Shown: one piece after another, positions 7,413 to 15,248 of the stretch
Numbering within the stretch: position 1 is the stretch's first letter
Layout of the letters: each line of letters opens with the position of its first letter
Assembly: GCA_012026975.1 (NCBI GenBank)
Contig: VEPG01000057.1
Span: 19,345 to 53,997 of the forward strand
DNA length: 34,653 nt
From: Desulfuromonas sp.
Lineage (GTDB): Bacteria; Desulfobacterota; Desulfuromonadia; Desulfuromonadales; BM103
Direction of reading: 5' to 3'
Program-made: the position numbers and the translations under genes
The notes under the pieces: generated by a model
Told to the model about the DNA's origin: nothing
Database searches by the model: none
The model's input: the letters and a program-made list of their open reading frames with translations, nothing else

Positions 7413-8391
7413 GTTGACCTACCGCGATGCACTGAACCTCGCGCTCAAGGAGGAAATGCGCCGGGATCCCTCGGTGGTGGTGTTCGGGGAGGATGTCGCC
7501 CTGTACGAGGGCTCGTTCAAGGTGACGCGTGGCCTGCTTGCCGAATTCGGCGAGGAACGGGTCAAGGATACGCCGATCTCCGAGAACACCATTGTCGGCG
7601 TGGCGGTCGGTGCCGCCATGGGGGGACTGCGGCCGGTGGCTGAACTGATGACCGTCAACTTCGCGCTGCTGGCGATGGACCAGATCGTCAACCACATGGC
7701 CAAGGTTCGCTCCATGTTCGGCGGCCAGACGCATCTGCCGATGGTGGTGCGCATGCCGGGCGGCGGCGGCAGCCAGCTGGGGGCTCAGCACTCCCAGTCG
7801 CTGGAGAGCTATTTCATGCATTGTCCGGGGCTGCGTATCGCCTACCCGGCGACCCCGGCCGATGCCAAGGGGTTGCTGAAGACGGCGATCCGCGATCCCA
7901 ATCCGGTGATCTTCCTCGAACATGAGCTGCTCTACAACAGCAAAGGGGAGGTGCCGGACGACCCGGAGTTCCTGGTGCCGTTCGGCAAGGCCAACGTGGT
8001 GCGGGAAGGGAGCGACGTGACCGTTGTCGCCTATGCCCGCATGACGGTGCTGGCCCTGCAGGCCGCCACCGAGCTGGCAAAGGAGGGGATCTCCTGCGAA
8101 GTGATCGATCTGCGCACCCTCAATCCCCTGGATGTCGAGACCTTCGTGGCTTCCGTCCGCAAGACCGGGCGAGCCGTGGTGGTGGAAGAGTGCTGGCGGA
8201 CGGCCGGACTCGGCGGCGATCTGGCCCACCGCATCCACGAAGCGTGCTTCGATACACTGCGGGCACCGGTCAGGCGGGTGGCCGGGCTGGATGTGCCGAT
8301 GCCCTATTCACGCGAGATCGAAAAGCTGTGCATCCCCCGGGTCGAGACGATCGCCGCAGCAGTGCGCGACGTGCTGGCCGCGAGCGTCTGA
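7405..8391 (+). CDS. pdhB: Pyruvate dehydrogenase E1 component, beta subunit
   Basis: The 328-residue protein completes the E1 heterotetramer. Family signatures visible are the N-terminal LTYRDALNLALKEEM, the VFGEDVALYEG segment with the ThDP-contacting glutamate (about residue 60, DTPISENTIVG) and the LGAQHSQSLE loop. The C-terminal transketolase domain has VIDLRTLNPLD and VVEECWRTAGLGG. The ATG lies six bases after GGAGG and inside the last codons of pdhA, so translation is probably coupled. The E2 gene starts nine bases after its stop. Confidence 0.9.
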   Translation: MSELTYRDALNLALKEEMRRDPSVVVFGEDVALYEGSFKVTRGLLAEFGEERVKDTPISENTIVGVAVGAAMGGLRPVAELMTVNFALLAMDQIVNHMAKVRSMFGGQTHLPMVVRMPGGGGSQLGAQHSQSLESYFMHCPGLRIAYPATPADAKGLLKTAIRDPNPVIFLEHELLYNSKGEVPDDPEFLVPFGKANVVREGSDVTVVAYARMTVLALQAATELAKEGISCEVIDLRTLNPLDVETFVASVRKTGRAVVVEECWRTAGLGGDLAHRIHEACFDTLRAPVRRVAGLDVPMPYSREIEKLCIPRVETIAAAVRDVLAASV

Positions 8392-8400
8392 GGTGCCGCA

Positions 8401-9666
8401 ATGAAAGAGATCACCATGCCCAAACTCTCCGACACCATGCTGGAGGGGACGGTAGTCGTCTGGCGCAAGGCGGTGGGCGCCCAGGTCGAACGCGGCGAAG
8501 TCATTGCCGAGGTGGAAACCGACAAGGCGACCATGGAACTCGAGGCCTTTGCTAGCGGCGTGCTGCTCGAAATCCGCGTGGAAGCTGGGAAAACCGTGCC
8601 GGTCGGAACGGTGATCGGAGTTATCGGTGCGGCGGGGGAACAGCCCGTCATCACACCCGCCATCAGTGTTGCCGCGCTGGCCGCGGCCCCCTCTCCTTCG
8701 GCGACGGAGCCGTCACCAGTCGCGGTTCCGCCGGTCCAGCCGCCACCGGTACAGCCGCCGCCGCTGCCAGCCGGCAGCGGGGAGGAGGAAGTGCTGGCCG
8801 CGCCGGTGGTGCGGCGACGTGCCCGCGAACTCGGCATCGATCTGTCTGCCGTGCCCGGGAGCGGGCCGGGTGGGCGGATCCTGCTCGAGGATCTGGTGCC
8901 GGTCGAACAACAGCCCGCCGCGCGGGAACTTCTTCCGGAACGGGAAATTAAGGAGATCCCGGAAGGGGAGGGGGCTGCCCGGCCACCGGCTGCTCAGCCG
9001 CTGTCGCGGATGCGCGCGGCCATCGCCCGGACGGTCAGCGAATCCTGGCGGACGATCCCGCACTTCTCCGTGACGGTTGAGGTGCGCATGGATGCCGCCG
9101 GGCAGCTTCTGCGCCAGTTCAAGGAAGCCGGCACGCCCGTGACACTGACCGCCCTGCTGGTCAGGGCCGCGGCCCTGACCCTCGGCCGGTTCCCGCGGCT
9201 GAATGCTTCGTTCCGGGAGGCGGGCATGGTGAGCCATCCCGATATCAATATCGGCATCGTAACGCGCCGCGACGATGGCTTGCTGGTTCCGGTACTGAGG
9301 GGATGCGGCGATCTTCCCCTCGCCGAGACGGCAAATCGGTTGGCGCAGCTGGTCGAAAGGGCACGTCATGGCCAGCTCAGCGACAACGAACTGACCGGCG
9401 GCACTTTTGCCATCTCCAATCTGGGGATGTTCGGGGTGCACTCTTTCGTCGCCCTGATCCTGCCGCCCATGGCGGCGGTGCTGGCGGCCGGTGCGGTCCG
9501 TGACGGAGTGGTCGCACGGGATGGCCAACCGGTCGTCGCCCAAGTGCTGTCGCTGACGCTGTCGGCCGATCACCGGCTGGTCGACGGTGTCTATGCCGCG
9601 GAATTTTTGCAGGACGTCAAGCAGCTGCTGGAAGATCCTGACAAGCTCGTCGGGGGAGGAAGGTGA
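8401..9666 (+). CDS. pdhC: Dihydrolipoyllysine-residue acetyltransferase (E2) of the pyruvate dehydrogenase complex
   Basis: The 421-residue protein forms the E2 core. It has one N-terminal lipoyl domain with the lipoylated lysine at K42 (ETDKATME). A Pro/Ala linker with two PPVQPPP-like repeats (about 95-125) leads to a peripheral-subunit-binding domain (VRRRARELGIDLSAVPGSG, about 136-154). The catalytic domain ends with the active-site HRLVDG motif (H391, D395). It is the third gene of the operon. No dihydrolipoamide dehydrogenase (E3) or lipoyl synthase gene follows, so E3 must be encoded elsewhere. The PSBD fits E3/E1 binding. Confidence 0.92.
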   Translation: MKEITMPKLSDTMLEGTVVVWRKAVGAQVERGEVIAEVETDKATMELEAFASGVLLEIRVEAGKTVPVGTVIGVIGAAGEQPVITPAISVAALAAAPSPSATEPSPVAVPPVQPPPVQPPPLPAGSGEEEVLAAPVVRRRARELGIDLSAVPGSGPGGRILLEDLVPVEQQPAARELLPEREIKEIPEGEGAARPPAAQPLSRMRAAIARTVSESWRTIPHFSVTVEVRMDAAGQLLRQFKEAGTPVTLTALLVRAAALTLGRFPRLNASFREAGMVSHPDINIGIVTRRDDGLLVPVLRGCGDLPLAETANRLAQLVERARHGQLSDNELTGGTFAISNLGMFGVHSFVALILPPMAAVLAAGAVRDGVVARDGQPVVAQVLSLTLSADHRLVDGVYAAEFLQDVKQLLEDPDKLVGGGR

Positions 9667-9711
9667 GCAACGACCGGTTATGATTGGCAGGGCTGGCTGC
9701 GCCGACGCGAT

Positions 9712-9740
9712 TTGCGCGGGGGAAAGAGGAGTGCTACATT
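9712..9740 (+). promoter_or_regulatory. Sigma-70-like promoter
   Basis: TTGCGC (9712-9717) and TACATT (9735-9740) with a 17-base spacer lie about 80 bases before the next gene. The hexamers are moderate matches. Confidence 0.45.
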
Positions 9741-9820
9741 TAGTTTAGTCGGATAGTCGGGTATTTGGTTTTTCCGAAGAGGTCTCGATCAATTCAGAAA
9801 CTCACTCCGGGAGAAATGCC

Positions 9821-10234
9821 ATGAAAACGCTGATTGGACTGTTGGTTGCGGCATTACTGCTCGTCCCCACGGCAGCGCTTGCCAATCATCATGCGATCAA
9901 ACTGGCGACGAAAGACGGTGTCGGCGCCTACCTTGCCGATGCCGAAGGGAAAACCCTCTACTGGTTCAAGAAGGATACCCCTGGACAAAGCGCCTGCGCC
10001 GGGCCGTGCCTCGAGAAATGGCCGCTTTATTACCGCGAGTCGGTCGCCCCTCCCGAAGGGTTGGCGGCCGCTGATTTTGCCACGATCCAACGCGCCGACG
10101 GGAAGCCGCAGACGACCTTCCGCGGCTACCCCCTTTACTACTGGGTCAACGATGCCAATCCCGGCGATACCAACGGGCAGGGGATCAACAGTGTCTGGTT
10201 CGTGATCGACCCGGCCCATTTCCCTCCCAGGTAG
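9821..10234 (+). CDS. Secreted COG4315-type protein (Lipoprotein_15 repeats)
   Basis: The 137-residue protein has a signal peptide (cleavage near ALA-NHH, residue 21). It has two copies of the Y/W-rich repeat that defines this family: GAYLADAEGKTLYWFKKDTPG with CAGPCLEKWPL, and the later RGYPLYYWVNDANPGDTNGQG. The CxxxC pair could bind metal or form a disulfide. There is no lipobox, so it is probably periplasmic rather than lipidated. Members are often found near redox proteins, but the function is not established. It has its own promoter and a hairpin terminator at 10260. Confidence 0.82.
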   Translation: MKTLIGLLVAALLLVPTAALANHHAIKLATKDGVGAYLADAEGKTLYWFKKDTPGQSACAGPCLEKWPLYYRESVAPPEGLAAADFATIQRADGKPQTTFRGYPLYYWVNDANPGDTNGQGINSVWFVIDPAHFPPR

Positions 10235-10259
10235 CATATTCTCGAATTGAAACGGATCG

Positions 10260-10296
10260 CACCGGCCCGGGCCTTTCGCTCGGGCCGGTGTGTTTG
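10260..10296 (+). terminator. Probable intrinsic terminator
   Basis: A 10-bp stem (10260-10269 with 10281-10290) is followed by a broken T-run (TGTTTGT). It overlaps the -35 box of the next promoter. Confidence 0.6.
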
Positions 10297-10322
10297 TAAT
10301 CCTCTAATCATCTTGATATAGT
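10294..10322 (+). promoter_or_regulatory. Sigma-70-like promoter of the CHASE kinase
   Basis: TTGTAA (10294-10299) and TATAGT (10317-10322), 17-base spacer. Confidence 0.55.
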
Positions 10323-10406
10323 ACAAATTCAAAGCCGGTAGCGATCAGGTCGGACGGTTCGCCTAAAACCGCCACGGACGTGGGACAAGTGGAGGCTGAC
10401 GCGGGG

Positions 10407-12659
10407 ATGCACATGCAGAATGATCCCGATATCACGACGCAAAAGACTCGCACCTCTCCCTGGACACAACTCTGGTTTCCGCTCCTGGTTCTGGCCGTGT
10501 CGCTCGTCTCGACCTTTTTCCTCTGGCGCGTTATCGACCATGGGATTGTCGATCGCGCGGAATACCGCTTCCGGAGTCAGGCCCAGGAGATTGCCAGCAA
10601 GGTCATCAAACGACTGCATGACCATGAGCAGGTTCTCCTTGGCGCGAATGCCCTGTTCCATGTCAAGGGCGATACAGTCACCCGCGACGAATGGCTCCGT
10701 TACGTATCGGCCTTGAGACTCAGCGAAAACCACCCAGGCATCCTCGGCGTCGGCTATACCGTCTGGCTGACCCCCGCGCAGAAAGAAGCCAACCTCAGGA
10801 AGATCCGCGCCGAAGGTTTCCCCGAGTATTTCATCCGCCCCCCCGGTGATCGCCCGGCCTACACCTCCATTATCTGGCTCGAACCGTTCACCTGGCGCAA
10901 CCAGCGGGCGTTCGGCTACGACATGTATGCGGAACCGGTACGGCGCGCGGCCATGGACAAGGCCCGCGATACCGGGGAGACCACCATCGCCGCCAGGATC
11001 ACCCTGGTGCAGGAAACCGACCAGGACCAGCAGTATGGCATGTTGATGTATGTCCCTTCCTATCGCCAGGCGATGCCGACGGATACGGTCGAGCAGCGCC
11101 ACGCCGCGTTGCGCGGCTTCGTCTACAGCCCGATTAGAATGAACGATTTTGTAAGCAGCACGCTCGGCAAGCTGCCGACTGACCTGGATTTCGAGATCCA
11201 TGCCGGGGAAACCCCGTCGGTCGACAGCCTCATGTTCAGCAGCCGGCTTGCGGATAAGCGGACCCTGCCCGAGGGCTACCGTCCGATATTCTCCTCCACC
11301 AGCACGATCGAAGCCTATGGCAACATCTGGCGGTTCAGTTTCAACACCCTTCCCGCCTTCGACGTGGAACTTAACCGGAGCAAGTCGCTGGCGACCCTGT
11401 TCACGGGCATTCTGTCGAGCATTCTGCTCAGTGTCCTGGCGGCCTTGCAGGCACACTCCCGACGGCACGCCCTGACCATCGCCGAGCAGATGAAGAACGC
11501 GAAAGAGGTAGCCGAGGCGGCCAAGGCCGCCTCGGAACAAGCCAGCCGGGCCAAAAGCGATTTCCTGGCCACCATGAGTCATGAAATACGCACGCCGATG
11601 ACGGTGTTCATGAGTGCCATCGAACAGCTTCAGTACATCGACAAAGATCCCGCCCACCAGCAATTGATCGGACTGGCCGACCAGTCGAGCAGACGGTTGT
11701 ATGCCCTGGTCAATGACATCCTGGATTTTTCCAAGATCGAGGCTCGGCGGGTGGACATCGATGAGGATTGGTTCAACTTGCGGTGTTGCCTCCAGGAAAC
11801 CGTGGCAATGATGACCGCCAAGGCTCAAGAAAAAGGTCTCGGTCTGCTGCTGGAGGTATCGCCTGCTGTTCCGGAGTGCATCGTGAGCGATCAGCATCGG
11901 CTTGAACAGGTCCTGATCAACCTGATCGGCAACGCCATCAAGTTCACCGATCACGGTGAGGTGAAGGTGAGCGTTCGCGGTCGTGACGGTATTGTGGAGT
12001 TTGCCGTGAGCGATACGGGCATCGGCATCCCCGCGGACCAACAGGAGACCATTTTCGAGACATTCAGCCAACTGGACAGTTCGTCAACCCGCAGATATGA
12101 CGGCACCGGCCTGGGACTGGCTATTTCCAAGGGACTGGTCGAACTGATGGGGGGGCGGATCAGCGTCCGGAGCCGGCTTGGTCAGGGGAGCACTTTTACC
12201 TTCACGCTCCCCGTGAAAAACCCGCCAGCGGAAAGCTTGGTCGGACTGGACCAGAACGAGATGCCGGCGACAACGGATCTGCCCGAAGCACACATCCTGT
12301 TGGCCGAAGACAATCCGATGGTTCGCGATGTCATCCTGTCGACCCTGTTTCGCCGAAACCTGCGGGCGACAACCGCTGAAACCGGTCGGGAAGCCTTCCA
12401 GAAATGGCAGGCGGGACACTTTGATCTCATCCTCATGGATTTGCAGATGCCGGAAATGGATGGCCTGGAGGCGACTCGGGAAATTCGCAGACGGGAGGCG
12501 TGCAAGGGGAAGCGGATCGGCATCATCGGCCTGACTGCGCATGCCAATCACAATATTCAACAGGAATGCCGCGAAGCCGGGATGGACGAGGTTCTGGTCA
12601 AACCTTTCGAAGCCGCCAAGCTGTTTGAGGCGATCGAACGCTATCTTGACAGCCCGTAA
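10407..12659 (+). CDS. CHASE-domain hybrid histidine kinase (TM-CHASE-TM-HisKA-HATPase-REC)
   Basis: The 750-residue membrane sensor has one N-terminal helix (about 22-41). An extracytoplasmic CHASE domain (about 60-270) carries the family segments GILGVGYTVWL, GYDMYAEPVRRAAMDKA and GFVYSPIRMNDF. A second helix follows (about 323-344), then a coiled linker (EVAEAAKAASEQA), HisKA with H392 ([10 protein letters not shown]), and HATPase ([23 protein letters not shown]). The receiver has D678 (LMDLQMP) and a switch lysine in LVKPF. ATG 10407 is taken after GGAGG at 10391; GTG 10380 is an in-frame alternative. The ligand is unknown. The kinase core and receiver closely resemble those of the protein at 29453. 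Confidence 0.9.
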   Translation: MHMQNDPDITTQKTRTSPWTQLWFPLLVLAVSLVSTFFLWRVIDHGIVDRAEYRFRSQAQEIASKVIKRLHDHEQVLLGANALFHVKGDTVTRDEWLRYVSALRLSENHPGILGVGYTVWLTPAQKEANLRKIRAEGFPEYFIRPPGDRPAYTSIIWLEPFTWRNQRAFGYDMYAEPVRRAAMDKARDTGETTIAARITLVQETDQDQQYGMLMYVPSYRQAMPTDTVEQRHAALRGFVYSPIRMNDFVSSTLGKLPTDLDFEIHAGETPSVDSLMFSSRLADKRTLPEGYRPIFSSTSTIEAYGNIWRFSFNTLPAFDVELNRSKSLATLFTGILSSILLSVLAALQAHSRRHALTIAEQMKNAKEVAEAAKAASEQASRAKSDFLATMSHEIRTPMTVFMSAIEQLQYIDKDPAHQQLIGLADQSSRRLYALVNDILDFSKIEARRVDIDEDWFNLRCCLQETVAMMTAKAQEKGLGLLLEVSPAVPECIVSDQHRLEQVLINLIGNAIKFTDHGEVKVSVRGRDGIVEFAVSDTGIGIPADQQETIFETFSQLDSSSTRRYDGTGLGLAISKGLVELMGGRISVRSRLGQGSTFTFTLPVKNPPAESLVGLDQNEMPATTDLPEAHILLAEDNPMVRDVILSTLFRRNLRATTAETGREAFQKWQAGHFDLILMDLQMPEMDGLEATREIRRREACKGKRIGIIGLTAHANHNIQQECREAGMDEVLVKPFEAAKLFEAIERYLDSP

Positions 12660-12708
12660 GCATCGACTGCCTTGCCAGGGCCGGGATGTTTTAGTCAGTA
12701 CCTGCAAG

Positions 12709-12750
12709 TGCGAGGGGCTGTAGGATCAACCACAGCCCCTCGCATTTTTT
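12709..12750 (+). terminator. Intrinsic terminator
   Basis: A perfect 13-bp stem (12709-12721 with 12732-12744) with six T. It ends the CHASE kinase transcript and lies between two convergent units, but lacks a T-run for the minus-strand operon. Confidence 0.92.
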
Positions 12751-12801
12751 CTTTCTACCGTCTCCGCCAAGAGGCAGCTTCGTCGGCTTTCGTCAATCGG
12801 C

Positions 12802-12963
12802 TCAATGGCGATTTTCAGCGGAGCTGTGCAGGTAGCGGTAGAACATCGGGAAGCTGACAAAGAAAGCCAGGCAGATCAGGTATTCGACGCCCTTGATGTA
12901 CTGGTAGAAGTCCACCAGGGTGTAAACCTGATGCCATTCGCCGATCTGGTTCAACAGGTTCAT
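12802..12963 (-). CDS. 53-residue single-span membrane protein, HmcD-like in layout
   Basis: This small gene was found by direct translation. The ATG (12961-12963) is preceded by AAGGAG with an eight-base spacer. The protein begins MNLLNQIGEWHQVYTLVDFY, has one hydrophobic helix (about residues 26-44, VEYLICLAFFVSFPMFY) and ends in a polar tail (LHSSAENRH). The size and the pattern 'Y-T-x-x-D-F-Y-x-Y-I-K-G-V-E-Y-L-I' recall, from memory, HmcD, the tiny membrane subunit of haem-c quinone oxidoreductases. No cytochrome or iron-sulfur partner is adjacent. It is the last gene of a four-gene operon, 27 bases after the preceding gene. Confidence 0.7.
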   Translation of the reverse strand: MNLLNQIGEWHQVYTLVDFYQYIKGVEYLICLAFFVSFPMFYRYLHSSAENRH

Positions 12964-12990
12964 GACGTCATCTCCTTAGTGCCGGGCTAT

Positions 12991-13239
12991 TCAGGATTTG
13001 TGAGATTCGGCCTGCACGACGGCTTTGCTTTCAGTGCGCCGCGCCAACCCCTTGATGAATCCGACCAGCAGCATGATCGACGGCATCAGCTGGGCCACGA
13101 CCAGCAGTGCGCAAAACGCCAGGAAGATGGTAATCAGCAAGCCGCTTGAATAGGTCTTCGCCGTATCGACCGCAAGGGCCGGTACGCTGCTGGCCAGGGC
13201 CATCACTACGGTCAGTGTCGTGGTACGCAGGGTGTTCAT
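12991..13239 (-). CDS. Small secreted/one-span membrane protein, paralogue of the gene at 13734
   Basis: The 82-residue protein has a signal-peptide-like N-terminus (VVMALASSVPALA, ending near residue 23). A second hydrophobic helix follows (about 33-63), LLITIFLAFCALLVVAQLMP then SIMLLVGFIKGLA, and a charged C-tail (RRTESKAVVQAESHKS). It aligns by eye with the operon's first product over the helix: same LL, F, A/S-QL-P, G-x-x-K-G pattern. The start is supported by GAGGAGG before the ATG. Function unknown; probably an inner-membrane micro-protein. Confidence 0.75.
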   Translation of the reverse strand: MNTLRTTTLTVVMALASSVPALAVDTAKTYSSGLLITIFLAFCALLVVAQLMPSIMLLVGFIKGLARRTESKAVVQAESHKS

Positions 13240-13277
13240 GGTGTCCTCCTCTTTGCTTTGGGTTAAGTGCCAACAGC

Positions 13278-13694
13278 CTACTCAAATGACGGCACATCGG
13301 AATGGTCGTGCTGGTTCGCCTTGTCAAAAGCGCACTTCACTGCCTGGCGCAGTTCCTCGTCGTCGCCGGGAACGCTGCCGGGCTTGAGCGCATGGTAGAA
13401 GATCCCCTCGCTCCGCGCCCGACGCAGCAGCGCCAGTGGCAGCTCGCTGGCCACCAGGATGATCGTCAGGTCGCGGTTGCAGCGCTTCAGCAGCGGGATC
13501 AGATCGGAGGCCAGCAGTTCGTCGAATCGTGAACTCAGCAACACCACCTTGACCGTCTTCTTGAGGATCCCGCACAGCGCGCCTGCCAGCGAGTTGGGAA
13601 CGGTCACCTGATAGCCGGCGTCACTGAACAGTTCCGCCATCTGGGTCCTGGCCGTAAGATCCTCGTCAGCGATGAGCAGTCCTTGCGTATTCAT
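13278..13694 (-). CDS. Receiver-like protein lacking the phospho-acceptor aspartate
   Basis: The 138-residue protein has a response-regulator receiver layout and no output domain. The N-terminal acidic pair is kept (LLIADEDLTART). The position after strand 3, normally D in LLDxxMP, reads VVLLSSRFDE, so serine replaces it. Strand 4 (TIILVAS) and the switch lysine (HALKPGS) are present. It should therefore fold as a receiver but not be phosphorylated in the usual way. It sits between two paralogous micro-membrane-protein genes, which suggests a signalling role towards the membrane. A possible parallel is the receiver-like Rrf1 encoded with the Desulfovibrio hmc operon. Confidence 0.75.
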   Translation of the reverse strand: MNTQGLLIADEDLTARTQMAELFSDAGYQVTVPNSLAGALCGILKKTVKVVLLSSRFDELLASDLIPLLKRCNRDLTIILVASELPLALLRRARSEGIFYHALKPGSVPGDDEELRQAVKCAFDKANQHDHSDVPSFE

Positions 13695-13733
13695 GGTGTC
13701 CCCCGAATGGCCCGGTGTTTCGTTGCTCGCGAC

Positions 13734-13967
13734 CTACTTGGACGCTGCGGCGTCGGCTTTCTTGCCAGTGCTGAACACGCCCTTGACCATGCCGAAGAAC
13801 AGGATGCCCGCCGGCACCAGCTGGCTGATGATGATCGTCGCGAAGAAGCCGAGGAACAGATAGCCGAGCAGGCTTACGCCTTCTCCTTCGCCTGCCGGGG
13901 CGGCGTATGCGACAGAGGCGCCGTATACCATCATCCAACCAAGAAGTCCTCGCATTGTTTTTTTCAT
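13734..13967 (-). CDS. Small secreted/one-span membrane protein, first gene of the sigma-54 operon
   Basis: The 77-residue protein has a signal peptide (MKKTMRGLLGWMMVYGASVAYA, cleavage near residue 22). A short Gly/Glu linker follows (PAGEGEG), then one long hydrophobic segment (about 31-66, LLGYLFLGFFATIIISQLVP and AGILFFGMVKGVF) and a Lys/Ala tail. GGAAGGAG precedes the ATG. It pairs with the 82-residue paralogue two genes downstream. The sigma-54 promoter at 14015 lies about 50 bases upstream and should drive all four genes. No known family recognised. Confidence 0.75.
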   Translation of the reverse strand: MKKTMRGLLGWMMVYGASVAYAAPAGEGEGVSLLGYLFLGFFATIIISQLVPAGILFFGMVKGVFSTGKKADAAASK

Positions 13968-14014
13968 GGCCGCTCTCCTTCCTTTGGGTGTTGGCCGAAC
14001 TTGACTTTTACCAG

Positions 14015-14030
14015 TGCATCCCCCATGCCA
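14015..14030 (-). promoter_or_regulatory. Sigma-54 (RpoN) promoter of the four-gene micro-protein operon
   Basis: Read on the minus strand, TGGCATGGGGGATGCA has the invariant GG and GC exactly ten bases apart and differs from TGGCAC-N5-TTGCA at two positions. Transcription would start near 14003, about 36 bases before the first start codon. The AT-rich stretch upstream (14031-14090) could host IHF or an activator. Beyond that, 14091-14280 holds only a short hairpin (14128-14148), and I see no gene there. Confidence 0.8.
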
Positions 14031-14280
14031 GAATATAAATTAATTTTAAGTTGTCTAGTAAGATGTTGATTTTATAGATTTTTTATCTGATTGTCGCAGG
14101 CCATGCCGAAACTGATCGGAGCTGCCGGCGTATATGGAAAACATACGCAAAAACGTCTGCCCGGCCGTGTGCCAAATTTTGACCGGCAACGTAACAAATT
14201 GAAATCAAAGAGATTTTTGTGGCGTAGTGGGGGTGTATGGCGGAATCATGCTGTGTCGGTAGAGAATTATGCAGGCGTAT

Positions 14281-14322
14281 CCGGCGGGGAAAGTCGCTAC
14301 CGGCCGCGGCTTTCCCCGCCGG
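14281..14322. other. Strong hairpin after the sirtuin gene
   Basis: A perfect 13-bp stem (14281-14293 with 14310-14322) lies just past the sirtuin stop codon. There is no T-run on the minus strand, so it may be a 3'-end stabiliser or a Rho-assisted stop rather than a classical terminator. Confidence 0.6.
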
Positions 14323-14325
14323 GGA

Positions 14326-15156
14326 TCAACTGTTCAACTCCTGCTCTATCCCGTTCAGCCCCTCCAGGGCCCCGCACGGAAGCGAGAGGTGACCCCCGCC
14401 GATCCGCGGTTCGCGGGGGTTGATGCGAATCACCGTGGCCCGGGGGGCGCGGCCAAGCTGTTCGCTGGTGTAGCGGATGGTGGGGATGGCGGTGCCGGCG
14501 CCCATCTCGATAATGGCCAACGGCCCGTCCTGGTGTTGGGCGCGGAAACTGTCAAAGCGCATTTCCTGCCCGCGGGTACGGTCGGAGAGCCACGACCAGT
14601 CGCCGAACATCAGGATGTTGGGGCGGGCCACTCCCCTGCAGTGCGGGCACTTCGGGATATGCCGGGCGCGCATCGTCTCCTCGTCGACAGGGATCTCTTC
14701 ACGGTTGCCCCAGATATCGTGACTGCAAGGGGAGAGGCATTGCAGATGATGAATCGAGCCGTGCACCTCGAGGATCTGGTCCTCGCGAAAACCGGCTTTC
14801 TGGAACTGCCCATCAACGTTGGAGGTGACAACAAAGACGTCCTGGTCGAAGCGATCGGTCCACTCCTGCAATATGAAGAAGCCGCGGTGCGGTTCGGTCT
14901 CACGGTAGAGATTGGTCCGGTGGCCGTAGAACCCCCAGCCGAAGCTCGGGTCGCCCTCGAAATGGCGCGGATTGGCCGCCTCCACGAAGGAAAGCCCCAG
15001 TCGGCGGTAGGGGGGGTAGGCGTTCCAGAATCCCTCGTTGCCGCGGAAGTCCGGCAGCCCGGAATCGACCCCCATCCCGGCGCCGGCGGTGATCACCAGG
15101 GCCTCCGCGCGCTGGATCGCATCGGCAGCCAGCTTGAAGCTTTCATCGAGGTTCAT
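14326..15156 (-). CDS. Sir2-family NAD-dependent protein deacylase (atypical sirtuin)
   Basis: The 276-residue protein should remove acyl groups from lysines using NAD. The Rossmann motif is GAGMGVDSGLPDFRG (residues 25-39, usual GAGIS..SGIPDFR). The ribose-binding motif is TSNVDGQFQKAG (111-122) instead of the common TQNID-LH-AG. The catalytic base is H132 (EVHGS). The zinc cysteines are C140, C144, C170 and C173. GVARPNILMFGD keeps the C-terminal core. The ATG has GGAG nine bases upstream. It probably shares a transcript with the YbaK-type gene 92 bases upstream. The substrate class cannot be told. Confidence 0.88.
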   Translation of the reverse strand: MNLDESFKLAADAIQRAEALVITAGAGMGVDSGLPDFRGNEGFWNAYPPYRRLGLSFVEAANPRHFEGDPSFGWGFYGHRTNLYRETEPHRGFFILQEWTDRFDQDVFVVTSNVDGQFQKAGFREDQILEVHGSIHHLQCLSPCSHDIWGNREEIPVDEETMRARHIPKCPHCRGVARPNILMFGDWSWLSDRTRGQEMRFDSFRAQHQDGPLAIIEMGAGTAIPTIRYTSEQLGRAPRATVIRINPREPRIGGGHLSLPCGALEGLNGIEQELNS

Positions 15157-15181
15157 AGGCTTACTCCTGCAGCGAGGTCGT

Positions 15182-15247
15182 GAGATAGCAAGTAGCGAGA
15201 TGGCGAGGTAGAAAGATTCCCTCTACAACTTTGCTATTTGCTATCTC
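15182..15247. repeat. Nested inverted repeat between the YbaK-type and sirtuin genes
   Basis: The outer arms 15182-15196 and 15233-15247 pair over 14 of 15 positions; an inner GTAGA/TCTAC pair (15208-15212, 15222-15226) lies within. It starts right after the ybaK stop. There is no T-run, so it may set relative expression of the two genes by processing. Confidence 0.7.
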
Positions 15248-15248
15248 G

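Noticed and set aside
10329-12071. A 580-codon open frame on the minus strand
   Set aside because: It lies antisense to the CHASE kinase, whose motifs are intact. Long antisense frames are expected in GC-rich coding DNA. The same applies to 18296-19945, 16933-18552, 23946-25301 and 21140-22702.
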